Source: Dehalococcoidia bacterium
Lineage (GTDB): Bacteria > Chloroflexota > Dehalococcoidia > Dehalococcoidales > Fen-1064
Direction: 5' to 3'
Assembly (NCBI GenBank): GCA_030691775.1
Contig: JAUYDN010000141.1
Coordinates: forward strand, 1 to 34,905
Length of the DNA stretch: 34,905 bases
The notes under the pieces are model-generated. The model was given only the letters and a program-made list of their open reading frames with translations, made no database searches and had not been told where the DNA came from. The translations under genes and the position numbers were made by a program. Below, one piece after another: positions 1 to 9,352 of the stretch (position 1 is the stretch's first letter; each line of letters begins with the position of its first letter).

Positions 1-343
1 CGGGTTTTGAATCCGGGCGGTAAACGCCGTTAGGGGAAAGGGATTGAGCTTTGTGCCCGCGCGATTGCAGAAATGCCGCCAACTGCTGGCTGATAAAGCC
101 GGAGAGCTGATAGGCGTGGTACATCACGTACCGGAACGGCATACGGCTCACCTTGCCGAAGTAGTCCGGAATCCAATCGCGGTCGAGGGCGATGTTGAAG
201 GCAACGATGGCACGGGCAGACGGCAGGCAATAGGTGGGGTCGGCGGAGGGAGGACCTGCCATCCGCTCTTTTGTGGTCACCCGGGCATTCAGCGCGCCTT
301 TCTTGATGGCTAATTCTATCAGGTCTTGTTTCAAGCCGGGCAT
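1..343 (-). CDS. N-terminal part of an epoxyqueuosine-reductase/QueG-like 4Fe-4S protein, truncated by the left window edge
   Basis: Open minus-strand frame from ATG at 343, read by hand: MPGLKQDLIELAIKKGALNARVTTKERMAGPPSADPTYCLPSARAIVAFNIALDRDWIPDYFGKVSRMPFRYVMYHAYQLSGFISQQLAAFLQSRGHKAQSLSPNGVYRPDSKP. GGGAGG lies just upstream of the ATG. Absent from the ORF track because it has no stop inside the window. Confidence 0.7.
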   Translation of the reverse strand, partial: MPGLKQDLIELAIKKGALNARVTTKERMAGPPSADPTYCLPSARAIVAFNIALDRDWIPDYFGKVSRMPFRYVMYHAYQLSGFISQQLAAFLQSRGHKAQSLSPNGVYRPDSKP

Positions 344-625
344 TGTAGACCTCCCACGGTAACGCCCTCACCTTTCACTGCTGAACAGGGAAAATCTGGT
401 TATTGAATTATTCGAATTTTCTTGGTTCTTGGTTATTGGTTATTTCGGTACGGACGTGGCTGTATTGTAGCAAGGTGTGGGGTGGGGGGTCAAACGAAAG
501 GAGCCGGGCAGTACTTGATGATAGATAGAATCAGGATGGCTGAACTGAATCTTAGTTTCAAAATAAAGTCAACGGATAGCCCTTCTCTTTAGTGTACCAA
601 ATGGAATTGTAACTAAGACTTTTTC

Positions 626-1894
626 TTACTCGAAGTCTTCATCTTTAGGTAGTAGAGAATCATCTATTGGCTTAGGAAAAGGAGACACTGTAATTTCTGA
701 AGTCTTCGTTATTGTCGGTGCTAACTTCTTGACTTCCTCTTCACTGTAGGTTACTTTATCTACAAAAACATAGTCGAAGCCCTGATTAGAATCGAGAGAA
801 GGACAAGCTATACCAATTACACTTTGGCATCCGTATCGAATTTGGTTTGATGCGACTAATAAATGTAGCTGTCTTATCCTTAATGTCCTATCCATATTTG
901 GCGTGACAAGAAATGTTAGTACCCACGGTTGACCTAAGCCTCGGTACGTAAACATTCGTGTTTTACCATCACTTTTAACAGCCTTTGTTGTTTGAAATAA
1001 GTGCTTCCCAATCTCTCGTCGGTATGTATACGGTAGTTTATTCAGGCGAGTAGCAATTTCCAGGTAACTCGTTCTATCGGATAAAGGCATTACATGGTTC
1101 GCAAGCTCCGGTGGTTGATACGAAAGTTTGTCTGGATCCTGGTGGCGAAGCTCACTGATAAGTCCGTTGTAAAAATCGACAAAAATATTATGTTTTCGTT
1201 TACGTTCAAAAGACTCTTCTACATCTATAAGGTGAGCCCACCTATTTTTAATTTCTTTGTAGCTCAGATCTGACCGTAGATGACCATCTAGAAGATAAGT
1301 TGCATATAAATCTCTTTCATTACCAATAATGCTTTTAACATCGTGTGAAATCTCGGCCCTTTGCTGAAGGTATTCAATAATATCTGGCAGTGTTCCAAGA
1401 AGATCTACCAGGTTTAAGAAATCGTTAAGCGAAAAATAATGAATGGGAATTCCTCCAGAGTTTTCGGGCTTCACCTCAAGGGTTAGCGCGAAGGGTGGTC
1501 CCATGTATTCAACCAGCACTATTCCACAAACAGGAACTAGATCGCCTAAATGAAAAACAACGCTTCCTCGCCATGGGTGTACTGCTGATATCTCAGAGGT
1601 TTTCACCTTGCGAATAGCACCTTCTGCTTGACGACCGGCTTTAATAAATTGCTTCGTTGCCCAACTAATAAGGCGTAGCCCTGAAGGAGGGGAATCATTT
1701 CCACGAGCCTTAATCTGGATGCACAAGCATTTGTCATCCAATATTGCCATCAGGTCAGTGAGTTCCCTGTTAACGCTGACCCTTTTGGGACGTAGAAATA
1801 AGAAGTCTTGGAGAAATGACCTTTCACAGAATTGGTCAGTCAACTCCTCAAAAGCTGAACCGCGTTGCTTAGACATACCAAAATTATTGCTCAT
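626..1894 (-). CDS. Hypothetical protein with a putative N-terminal PD-(D/E)XK-like nuclease domain
   Basis: 422-aa ORF with N-terminal FEELTDQFCER...ELTDLMAILDDKCLCIQIKAR, resembling the E...D...QxK motif order of Mrr/NERD-like nucleases. AT-rich compared with flanking genes. Start may be M1 (1894) or M7 (1876). Confidence 0.7.
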   Translation of the reverse strand: MSNNFGMSKQRGSAFEELTDQFCERSFLQDFLFLRPKRVSVNRELTDLMAILDDKCLCIQIKARGNDSPPSGLRLISWATKQFIKAGRQAEGAIRKVKTSEISAVHPWRGSVVFHLGDLVPVCGIVLVEYMGPPFALTLEVKPENSGGIPIHYFSLNDFLNLVDLLGTLPDIIEYLQQRAEISHDVKSIIGNERDLYATYLLDGHLRSDLSYKEIKNRWAHLIDVEESFERKRKHNIFVDFYNGLISELRHQDPDKLSYQPPELANHVMPLSDRTSYLEIATRLNKLPYTYRREIGKHLFQTTKAVKSDGKTRMFTYRGLGQPWVLTFLVTPNMDRTLRIRQLHLLVASNQIRYGCQSVIGIACPSLDSNQGFDYVFVDKVTYSEEEVKKLAPTITKTSEITVSPFPKPIDDSLLPKDEDFE

Positions 1895-2204
1895 TAGAAT
1901 TCAAACTCTACCTTTTTATGAATATCTTTACCCACCCACCACTCTATTCGTCTATCTTAAGTATAATGTAGACTTATTTGCTATTCCATTCCAGCAACTG
2001 AAACCTGTACCCCGCATACGTTCAAAGGACAAAATTCGCATCATATCCTGTTGAACCAACGATCCATCTGAATGTTATCCTATGCAAAAGAAATGGGAAA
2101 AAGCCGGAAGAATCTCCCGGCCTCTCTACGGCCAAATCCTACTAAATCCTTAGTCAGTACACTAGCGGAAAAGTCTTCTCGAAAGTTTTACCTTTTGAAC
2201 GGTA

Positions 2205-2236
2205 TGGTGGGCGGTACTGGTCTCGAACTGGCCACC
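2205..2236 (-). pseudogene. tRNA 3'-end remnant (tRNA-Val-like T-loop, acceptor strand and CCA)
   Basis: Minus strand reads GGTGGCCAGTTCGAGACCAGTACCGCCCACCA: TTCGAGA T-loop, CCAGT 3' T-stem, ACCGCCC acceptor strand and ACCA end. The 5' T-stem (GCCAG) does not pair properly and no 5' half is recognisable. Confidence 0.45.
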
Positions 2237-2302
2237 TTGTATTGACAGTAACTAAAAGCGCCTTGCCGCTCACCATTTATTCCACCACCTCTCTCCCTCT
2301 GC

Positions 2303-2308
2303 TATAAT
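2303..2308 (+). promoter_or_regulatory. Extended -10 promoter element (TGCTATAAT) of polA
   Basis: TATAAT preceded by TGC, ending 6 nt before the polA ATG. Confidence 0.55.
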
Positions 2309-2314
2309 GTTCCC

Positions 2315-5038
2315 ATGAAAACCCCCCGCCTCGTTATCTTCGACGGCAATGCCCTCATCCACCGCGCTTTTCACGCATTGCCGCCGCTCACCGTGCGCAA
2401 GACCGGTGAAATGGTGGGGGCGGTCTACGGCTTCGCGCAAATATTGCTCAAGGCGCTCAACGAGCTTCAGCCCACCCATTACGCCATCGCCTTCGATAAA
2501 GCCGCACCCACCTTCCGTCACATCATCTATGGCGAGTACAAGGCAACGCGCAAAGAGACCTCCCCCGACCTGATACCGCAGTTCAAGAGGGTGCACGAAC
2601 TCGTAGAGGCATTCAAAATGCCCATCTATGAAGTCGAGGGTTTCGAGGCAGATGACGTCCTGGGGACCCTCGCAAGGCAAGCAAGCGAACAGGGAATCGA
2701 GACCGTCATCGTCACCGGCGATGCTGATGTAATGCAACTGGTTACGGACAAAGTGAAGGTTTTTTACCCCCGCGCCCGCGGTAGCTTCAGTGACGCCGAC
2801 ATCTTCGATTCCGCCGCCGTCGAGACAAAATACGGCATCACGCCGCAATTCATTGCTGATTACAAAGCGCTCAAGGGCGACCCATCGGACAACATTACCG
2901 GGGTGCCGGGCATCGGGGAAAAGACCGCCGTCAAACTCATCCAGCAGTCCGGCAGTATCGAAGAAATCTACAAGCGCCTTGACGAGGTAACGCCGCCGAA
3001 GCTGCAAAACCTGCTCCGTGAGCACGAAGCCGAGGCGCGACAGAGCAAAGAGCTGGCAACCATCGTCACCAATGCCCCTGTAAACCTCGACCTCGAGGCT
3101 TGCCAGGTGTCTAATTTCGACCGCTCCAGTGTGGCGGAACTACTCCGCGAGCTAGAGTTTGTCAGCCTGCTTTCAAAACTCCCCGATACGGTCACGGCTC
3201 AACCTTCTGAAACCATCCCGGAGAAAAAAACTCCGCCGCGGAAACGCGATTACTTAATTGTATCGACTACTGAAGCCCTGGAAAAACTGGTTGAACGGCT
3301 TGGCGAGGTGGATACTTTCTCGTTCGATGTCGAAACGGACAACCAGAATGCGATGCTCGCACAGCTTGTGGGCATTTCGTTTTCACCCGCTGATGGTGAA
3401 GCACATTACATCCCCGTGGGGCATACCGGTCTTTCCAGTGTGGCGCAGTTACCACTCCCGGATGTAATCAGCAGACTCAAGCCGGTGCTGGAAAATGCAA
3501 AGCCCAAAACCGCTCACGATAGCAAGTTCGATATAACCGTGCTCGCGGAAGCCGGCATCGAGATAAACAACCTCACCTTCGATACGATGGTCGCCGGCTA
3601 CCTCCTTTCGGAGCAGGCGCTCAATCTCAAGGTGCTGGCATTCAAGTGGCTCGGCCTGGAGCTGACCCCCATTTCCGACCTCATCGGCACGGGCGCCAGG
3701 CAGATCCCGATGTCTCGCGTGGAGATTGAAAAAACGGCGGATTTCTCCTGCGCACACGCCGATGTGACCCGTCAGCTCAATACTGTACTCGGTGATGAAC
3801 TCAAGCGCAAAGAGCTTTGGCAGTTGTTCGATGAGGTGGAAATGCCGCTGGTGCCGGTGCTCGTGCATATGGAACGCGCCGGGATATTGCTGGATGCGCC
3901 GCTATTGAAAACGATGTCCGAACAAATGGGCGAACAGCTCAAGATGCTGGAGGGGGAAATATACAGAGCCGCGAGGCAGGGGTTCAATATCAATTCGCCC
4001 AAACAACTGGGTGAAATCCTGTTCGATAAAATGGGCTTACCCTCACCGAAAAAGAAGGGCGGGAGTTATTCTACCGCGGCGAGTATCCTCGAAGGGCTCC
4101 GCGGCGCCGACCCCGTCATCGAATACATCCTGGAATACCGACAGCTAACCAAGTTAAAATCGACCTATATCGATGCCCTGCCAGCGCTTATCAACCCGAA
4201 GACAGGCAGGGTGCACACGAGCTTTAACCAGACGCGGACGACTACCGGACGGCTTTCCTCCAGCGACCCCAACCTTCAGAATATCCCTATCCGTGGTGAG
4301 CAAGGCAGACAGATACGGGAGGCATTCATCGCGCCACCGGGCTGTGTGCTTCTCGGTGCGGACTACTCACAAATCGACCTGCGTTCCCTGGCGCACCTTT
4401 CCCGGGATGAAAACCTGCTGAATGCCTTCGGCAAGGACGAGGACATCCACTCCACCACCGCCAGCCAGCTTTTTGGCGTGGAACCGGCAAAGGTTACGGC
4501 AGATATGCGGCGTCTCGCCAAGACAGTGAACTTCGGCGTTATTTACGGTATGAGCGAGTTCGGACTGGGGCAAGCCACAGAACTTTCCCGTGAAGACGCC
4601 GGAAAATTCATCCGCGCCTATTTTGAAAAGTATCCGGGCGTCGGGAAGTACCTCGATGAGACCAAACAACAGGCACGGCGGGAAGGCTATGTACAGACAA
4701 TACTCGGCAGACAACGGCCAATTCCTGAAATCAATTCCGCCAACCGCATCCTGCGCGAAGCCGCGGAACGTATGGCAATCAACATGCCCGTGCAGGGCAC
4801 CTCCGCGGACATCATCAAGAAAGCGATGGTCGATATATACCGCGTGATGGTTGAGCGCAAGTTGAAGAGCAAGCTGCTATTACAGGTACACGACGAGCTT
4901 GTCTTCGAAGTCCCGGAGACGGAACAGAACGAGATGCGGCGGTTGGTGCCGGAATTGATGGCGAACACTATCAAACTCGCCGTGCCCCTGAAAGTCGATG
5001 TGAAGGTCGGACGGAACTGGGGAGAAATGGAGAAATAG
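2315..5038 (+). CDS. polA: DNA polymerase I
   Basis: 907 aa with 5'-nuclease, 3'-5' exonuclease and polymerase domains; family A motifs (TTTGRLSSSDPNLQNIPIR, RRLAKTVNFGVIYG, QVHDELVFEV). Confidence 0.97.
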   Translation: MKTPRLVIFDGNALIHRAFHALPPLTVRKTGEMVGAVYGFAQILLKALNELQPTHYAIAFDKAAPTFRHIIYGEYKATRKETSPDLIPQFKRVHELVEAFKMPIYEVEGFEADDVLGTLARQASEQGIETVIVTGDADVMQLVTDKVKVFYPRARGSFSDADIFDSAAVETKYGITPQFIADYKALKGDPSDNITGVPGIGEKTAVKLIQQSGSIEEIYKRLDEVTPPKLQNLLREHEAEARQSKELATIVTNAPVNLDLEACQVSNFDRSSVAELLRELEFVSLLSKLPDTVTAQPSETIPEKKTPPRKRDYLIVSTTEALEKLVERLGEVDTFSFDVETDNQNAMLAQLVGISFSPADGEAHYIPVGHTGLSSVAQLPLPDVISRLKPVLENAKPKTAHDSKFDITVLAEAGIEINNLTFDTMVAGYLLSEQALNLKVLAFKWLGLELTPISDLIGTGARQIPMSRVEIEKTADFSCAHADVTRQLNTVLGDELKRKELWQLFDEVEMPLVPVLVHMERAGILLDAPLLKTMSEQMGEQLKMLEGEIYRAARQGFNINSPKQLGEILFDKMGLPSPKKKGGSYSTAASILEGLRGADPVIEYILEYRQLTKLKSTYIDALPALINPKTGRVHTSFNQTRTTTGRLSSSDPNLQNIPIRGEQGRQIREAFIAPPGCVLLGADYSQIDLRSLAHLSRDENLLNAFGKDEDIHSTTASQLFGVEPAKVTADMRRLAKTVNFGVIYGMSEFGLGQATELSREDAGKFIRAYFEKYPGVGKYLDETKQQARREGYVQTILGRQRPIPEINSANRILREAAERMAINMPVQGTSADIIKKAMVDIYRVMVERKLKSKLLLQVHDELVFEVPETEQNEMRRLVPELMANTIKLAVPLKVDVKVGRNWGEMEK

Positions 5039-5863
5039 ATGCCCGAACTGCCTGAAGTCGAGACCGTCAAGAATGAAATCGCCCCGCATGTCCTCGGCCG
5101 TACGATAAAGGGCGTCACACTGCTCTGGGAAGGCATTGTTAAAGAGACCCCGGTCAAAGAGTTCCTCGACCGCGTCACCGGGCGCGTAGTTACTGCAATA
5201 CACCGGCACGGCAAGTACCTGCTCTTCAACCTGGATAGCGGTGATTCTCTGGTCGTGCACCTCAAGATGACCGGCTCGCTGTTTGCCGGCGCAAGCGAAC
5301 CACCGCAATATACACGCGCCATTATCCAACTGGAGAACGGGCAGAACATCTATTTTCGCGACCCGCGCAAGTTCGGCGTACTCAAGGTGGTCCAGGACTC
5401 AAACGTCATCGAAAGCAAGCTGGGACCGGAGCCGCTGGAGAAAGAGTTCACGGTCAGAATCTTCGCGGAGCGGCTGAAGGGCAGGAAAGCGCCCATCAAA
5501 GCGTTGTTGCTCGACCAGAAGTTCCTGGCAGGGGTGGGGAACATGTACGCGGACGAAGCCCTCTTTGCATCCCGCATCCACCCGGAACGTATTAGCGGCA
5601 GTCTGACCGCCGACGAAGTAAAGCGGTTGCATAAAGCAATCCGCGAAGTTTTGAAAGCGGCAATCATAAAAAAAGGCGCCAGTATCGTTACATACTACCG
5701 GCCGGACGGCTCAAAGGGCACGGCACAAACGGAATTCAATGTGGCACACGGGCAGGTGGAAAAATGCCACGTCTGCGGAACACCGATAAAACGGATTGTG
5801 GTGCGGGGGCGGGGCACTTACTTTTGCCCGAAGTGCCAGCCCGCCGCAGGCGGGAAACTCTAA
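5039..5863 (+). CDS. mutM: Formamidopyrimidine-DNA glycosylase
   Basis: MPELPEVETV N-terminus and C-terminal zinc finger CHVCGTPIKRIVVRGRGTYFCPKCQ; starts immediately after the polA stop (TAGATG). Confidence 0.96.
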   Translation: MPELPEVETVKNEIAPHVLGRTIKGVTLLWEGIVKETPVKEFLDRVTGRVVTAIHRHGKYLLFNLDSGDSLVVHLKMTGSLFAGASEPPQYTRAIIQLENGQNIYFRDPRKFGVLKVVQDSNVIESKLGPEPLEKEFTVRIFAERLKGRKAPIKALLLDQKFLAGVGNMYADEALFASRIHPERISGSLTADEVKRLHKAIREVLKAAIIKKGASIVTYYRPDGSKGTAQTEFNVAHGQVEKCHVCGTPIKRIVVRGRGTYFCPKCQPAAGGKL

Positions 5864-6190
5864 ACCTTGTTCCAGCGAAGGCTGGAATCGCAACAAATCC
5901 GAATAGCCAAAGCTAAAACTCTACCAGAAAACGAGGGGAGTTATGGCTCAGAACCGGATTGATACCGCTAAACTCTCTTTCCGCCACCTTCTGACTCTAT
6001 CAGGAAATCAGGATTGAAAACTGTTCAAGGCACGGGTTCTTTCGTTCGGTGTATTCAGTGGGCATGGAGTTCTTCGGCCATCCCTATAGCATCGGCACCA
6101 CGAAGTATGGAAATGGAGTCGTAATTTCTCGGTGAGGTCGTGACTTTCGCCAGTCGGTAATGCTTCTGCCACCCCACCCTGAGATTCTTT

Positions 6191-6254
6191 GTCGTCCCGA
6201 TAAGGAATAAAGGAATTATCGGGACTCCTCCAGAATGACAAGAAGACTATTTTC
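6191..6254. repeat. Dispersed intergenic repeat family B, copy 1
   Basis: GTCGTCCCGATAA...ATCGGGACTCCTCCAGAATGACAAGA..GAC.ATTTTC, near-identical to 19392..19453. Confidence 0.7.
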
Positions 6255-6385
6255 ATAGTAATGACAGTTGTGGGTGTGATTTTCTATTTTCTTTAGTAAT
6301 CACATTGCATCCCCAACATACATCTGCGTGATTATCTTTCCCGCTTTCTGCTAATATTGGGTAGCAAACCTCTGCGGAGCGTCAA

Positions 6386-6895
6386 ATGGCAGAAACCACC
6401 AAGCCCAACCGTCTCCGGGTGCTGGTCATTATCGTGCCCGTTATCGTCATTGTTGCCAGCACGGTGGTAATCGGGGTGCGGTACCAGCCTGCCGTTCCCA
6501 TTGAAATCAAGCTTCCCGCAGAGGAACAGTCAAAGGGCAACATCGCCATCGGCGGGGCGGTGGCAAATCCAGGAATTTATCCATACGATGGTGATGATAG
6601 TCTCGAATCTCTCCTTAAAGCCGCTGGTGGTACTACATCTAGCGCCGACTCAACACTCAACCTGACGGTCCCCGAAAAAGGCGCACAGAATATTCCGCAG
6701 AAAATAAACATCAACCGCGCTGAGCCCTGGCTCCTGGAAGCTTTGCCCGGAATCGGCACCACCCGCGCAAAGACAATTATTGCTTACCGCGAACAACACG
6801 GTCCTTTCAAGCATACCAGCGAGCTGATGCAGGTGGAAGGCATCGGGCAATCTGTGTACAACCAGATTAAAGACCTGATTACAGTAACGGACTGA
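6386..6895 (+). CDS. comEA: ComEA-like helix-hairpin-helix DNA-binding protein
   Basis: N-terminal TM segment, SLBB-like region, C-terminal KININRAEPWLLEALPGIGTTRAKTIIAYREQHGPFKHTSELMQVEGIGQSVYNQIKDLI. Confidence 0.93.
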   Translation: MAETTKPNRLRVLVIIVPVIVIVASTVVIGVRYQPAVPIEIKLPAEEQSKGNIAIGGAVANPGIYPYDGDDSLESLLKAAGGTTSSADSTLNLTVPEKGAQNIPQKININRAEPWLLEALPGIGTTRAKTIIAYREQHGPFKHTSELMQVEGIGQSVYNQIKDLITVTD

Positions 6896-6958
6896 TGGCT
6901 ATGGCAATAACACGGTTTCTCCCTGGTTCCCCCGCGCCGGGGAGAGAAGGTTGACGGC

Positions 6959-9352
6959 ATGTTACTGATTGCTCTCAGCCTTGCCTGGGTTGCGGGCATC
7001 TTTCTGGGCAGTAAGCTCAATCTGCCAGTCTTGTCGTTGTTCTCCGCGCTCGCTCCCCTGCCGCTCCTCCTCTTTTATCGCAAACAAAGAAAGCTCCTCA
7101 TCACGGCAAGCCTATGTTTGCTGGCGCTTGGCGGCGGCGCAATCTGGTATCAGGCAAGCCAACCAACAGTAAATGAAAATCACGTCCTGTATTACAACGA
7201 CGGCGGAACGGTTACGCTAAAGGGCATGGTTTCCGCCGGGCAAGATATCAGGGATAAGAGTACGCGTCTAACGGTCACTGTCACTGAAATGGATTCCGGG
7301 GGCGGATGGAAGAAGGTCAACGGTAAGGTGATGGTCTTCGTACCCCGGTATTTTAGTGGTGAGTATGGCACAACCCTTCAAGTGAGAGGCAAACTGGAAA
7401 CGCCTCCATTACTGGGGGATTTCGATTATGCCGGCTATCTCAAAGGGCAAGGTGTTTCCTCGATAATGTCTTTCCCTGACATCAGCGTCATCGAACGCGG
7501 CAGGGGATTCAGACCGCTGGCTGTACTCCATTCCCTGCGGCAGATGCTGGCATTAAAAATGACGCAGGTATTGCCGGAGCCGCAGGCGTCACTGGCGCAG
7601 GGTATTATCCTGGGTATCCGGAGCAATATCCCTCCGTCAGTCAACGACGATTTCACCAGGACAGGCACGACTCATGTCCTTGCCATATCAGGTATGAACC
7701 TCAATATCGTCGCCGGCATGTTCATCGCTACGGGAATCTGGCTCTTCGGCAAGCGGCGCTATACCTATGCCTGGCTGGCGCTTACCGCCACCTGGGGTTA
7801 CACCCTGCTCACCGGTATGAACCCGCCGGTCCTGCGCGCGGCAATTATGCTCACCCTGTTCCTCGCCGCCGATATTCTCGGTAGACAGCGGAGCGCGCTC
7901 CCTGCCCTCGCCTTCGCCGCCGCCGTGATGGTCGGTGTCAACCCGTTTCTTCTGCGTGACGCCTCTTTCCAATTGAGCTTCCTGGCGACGCTCGGCATGG
8001 TTGCAGTGGCTCCACCGATTCAGGCATCAGCCCGCACCTGGGTAAACCGGCGGCTCGGTGAAGAAGGCGCGCTTGTCTCGACCGTCAACTGGGTGCTGGA
8101 TAGCCTGGCGGTTACCGTTGGTGTTTTGCTGGTTGTCTGGCCGGTAATAACGTACTACTTTGGTGTGTTTTCTCTGGTGGCGCCCGTATCGACTCTCCTG
8201 CTGACGCCCCTGTTGTCAGTGATATTTATCACCGGGATGGCAGCCGTCGGGCTGAGTCTTATCGCGGTGCCGCTCGGGAACATCGCCGGCTGGCTGGCAT
8301 GGCTGTTTCTCACCTATCTGCTCACCGTGGTCAAATGGACTGCCAGCCTGCCAGCGGCGGCAGTAAACGTTGACATCAGCCCGGTAGTCCTGTGGAGCTA
8401 CTTCGTACTGCTCGTGCTCGTTTTCTGGCTCTTCCCCAAACGAAAGCAAGTTATAAATGCCATCGACCGTGTCATCGATTTCCTCGTCCGTATACCCTTG
8501 AAATGGTCGGCGCCGCCCCTGCTGGTGCTGGCGGTCCTGGCCCCTGCATTCGCCGCCAGTATGCCGGACGACCGTGTCCACATCAGCTTCCTCGATGTGG
8601 GCCAGGGGGACGCTATCCACATCCGTAACGGAAACCAGGACATCCTGGTCGATGGTGGTCCGAGTCCGCGCGCTGTCACGCTGGAGCTAGGGCAGAAAAT
8701 GCCTTTCTGGGACAGGACCATCGACCTGGTTATTCTCACGCATCCCCACACCGACCACCTCGCGGGACTGGTTGAACTGCTCAGACGATACCGCGTAAAA
8801 CAGGTGTTATACCCCGATGCGGCAAGCGATTCACCCCTGTGGAAAGAGTGGACCACCTTAATAGAGCGGAATAACATAAAAGTCACCCATGCCCTGGCAG
8901 GTCAATTGATAGAGCTTGGCAACGGTGATTTATCGATTGAGGTATTGAATCCGGTCGTTTCTGATATTGAAGCATCGTTAGATGCAGAAGGGGTTGTGCT
9001 GAGGGTGAGTCGCGGGAAAATCAGCTTTTTACTAACTGCGGATGTACCTGCGGAACGGGAGCTTGAGCTGACCAGCCGGCGGGCACATCTTGAAAGCACT
9101 ATTCTCAAGGTGGGGCACCACGGCTCGAACACGTCCACCAACCCGGAGTTCTTAGCCACCGTAAATCCAGAGGTGGCAGTCATTTCCGTGGGTGCCGATA
9201 ACGATTACGGGCATCCGAATAAAGAGGTCCTGCAAAGACTCTCGGAACGAGTGGGAGAGGGGAACATCTACCGCACAGACAAAAACGGGACGGTGGAGTT
9301 TATCACCGATGGGGAGAAATTGTGGGTGAAAAAAGACCTTCGCGCGAAGTAG
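6959..9352 (+). CDS. comEC: ComEC/Rec2-family DNA internalisation protein
   Basis: 797 aa, multiple TM helices with competence motif (GTTHVLAISGMNLNIVAG) and C-terminal MBL domain (FLDVGQGDAIHI, THPHTDHLAGL). Confidence 0.94.
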   Translation: MLLIALSLAWVAGIFLGSKLNLPVLSLFSALAPLPLLLFYRKQRKLLITASLCLLALGGGAIWYQASQPTVNENHVLYYNDGGTVTLKGMVSAGQDIRDKSTRLTVTVTEMDSGGGWKKVNGKVMVFVPRYFSGEYGTTLQVRGKLETPPLLGDFDYAGYLKGQGVSSIMSFPDISVIERGRGFRPLAVLHSLRQMLALKMTQVLPEPQASLAQGIILGIRSNIPPSVNDDFTRTGTTHVLAISGMNLNIVAGMFIATGIWLFGKRRYTYAWLALTATWGYTLLTGMNPPVLRAAIMLTLFLAADILGRQRSALPALAFAAAVMVGVNPFLLRDASFQLSFLATLGMVAVAPPIQASARTWVNRRLGEEGALVSTVNWVLDSLAVTVGVLLVVWPVITYYFGVFSLVAPVSTLLLTPLLSVIFITGMAAVGLSLIAVPLGNIAGWLAWLFLTYLLTVVKWTASLPAAAVNVDISPVVLWSYFVLLVLVFWLFPKRKQVINAIDRVIDFLVRIPLKWSAPPLLVLAVLAPAFAASMPDDRVHISFLDVGQGDAIHIRNGNQDILVDGGPSPRAVTLELGQKMPFWDRTIDLVILTHPHTDHLAGLVELLRRYRVKQVLYPDAASDSPLWKEWTTLIERNNIKVTHALAGQLIELGNGDLSIEVLNPVVSDIEASLDAEGVVLRVSRGKISFLLTADVPAERELELTSRRAHLESTILKVGHHGSNTSTNPEFLATVNPEVAVISVGADNDYGHPNKEVLQRLSERVGEGNIYRTDKNGTVEFITDGEKLWVKKDLRAK

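Noticed and set aside
30-371. ORF-track minus-strand 113-aa ORF and overlapping plus-strand 89-aa ORF (44-313)
   Set aside because: Low-complexity Arg/His-rich shadow frames; the third minus-strand frame gives a protein-like sequence with an SD (1..343).
2270-3025. 251-aa minus-strand ORF antisense to polA
   Set aside because: Shadow ORF over a strongly coding gene, no recognisable domain. Same reasoning for long antisense ORFs inside mutM, comEC, rsh (14989-16032 +), amt (20435-21187 +), gyrB, dnaA, rluD and gltX.
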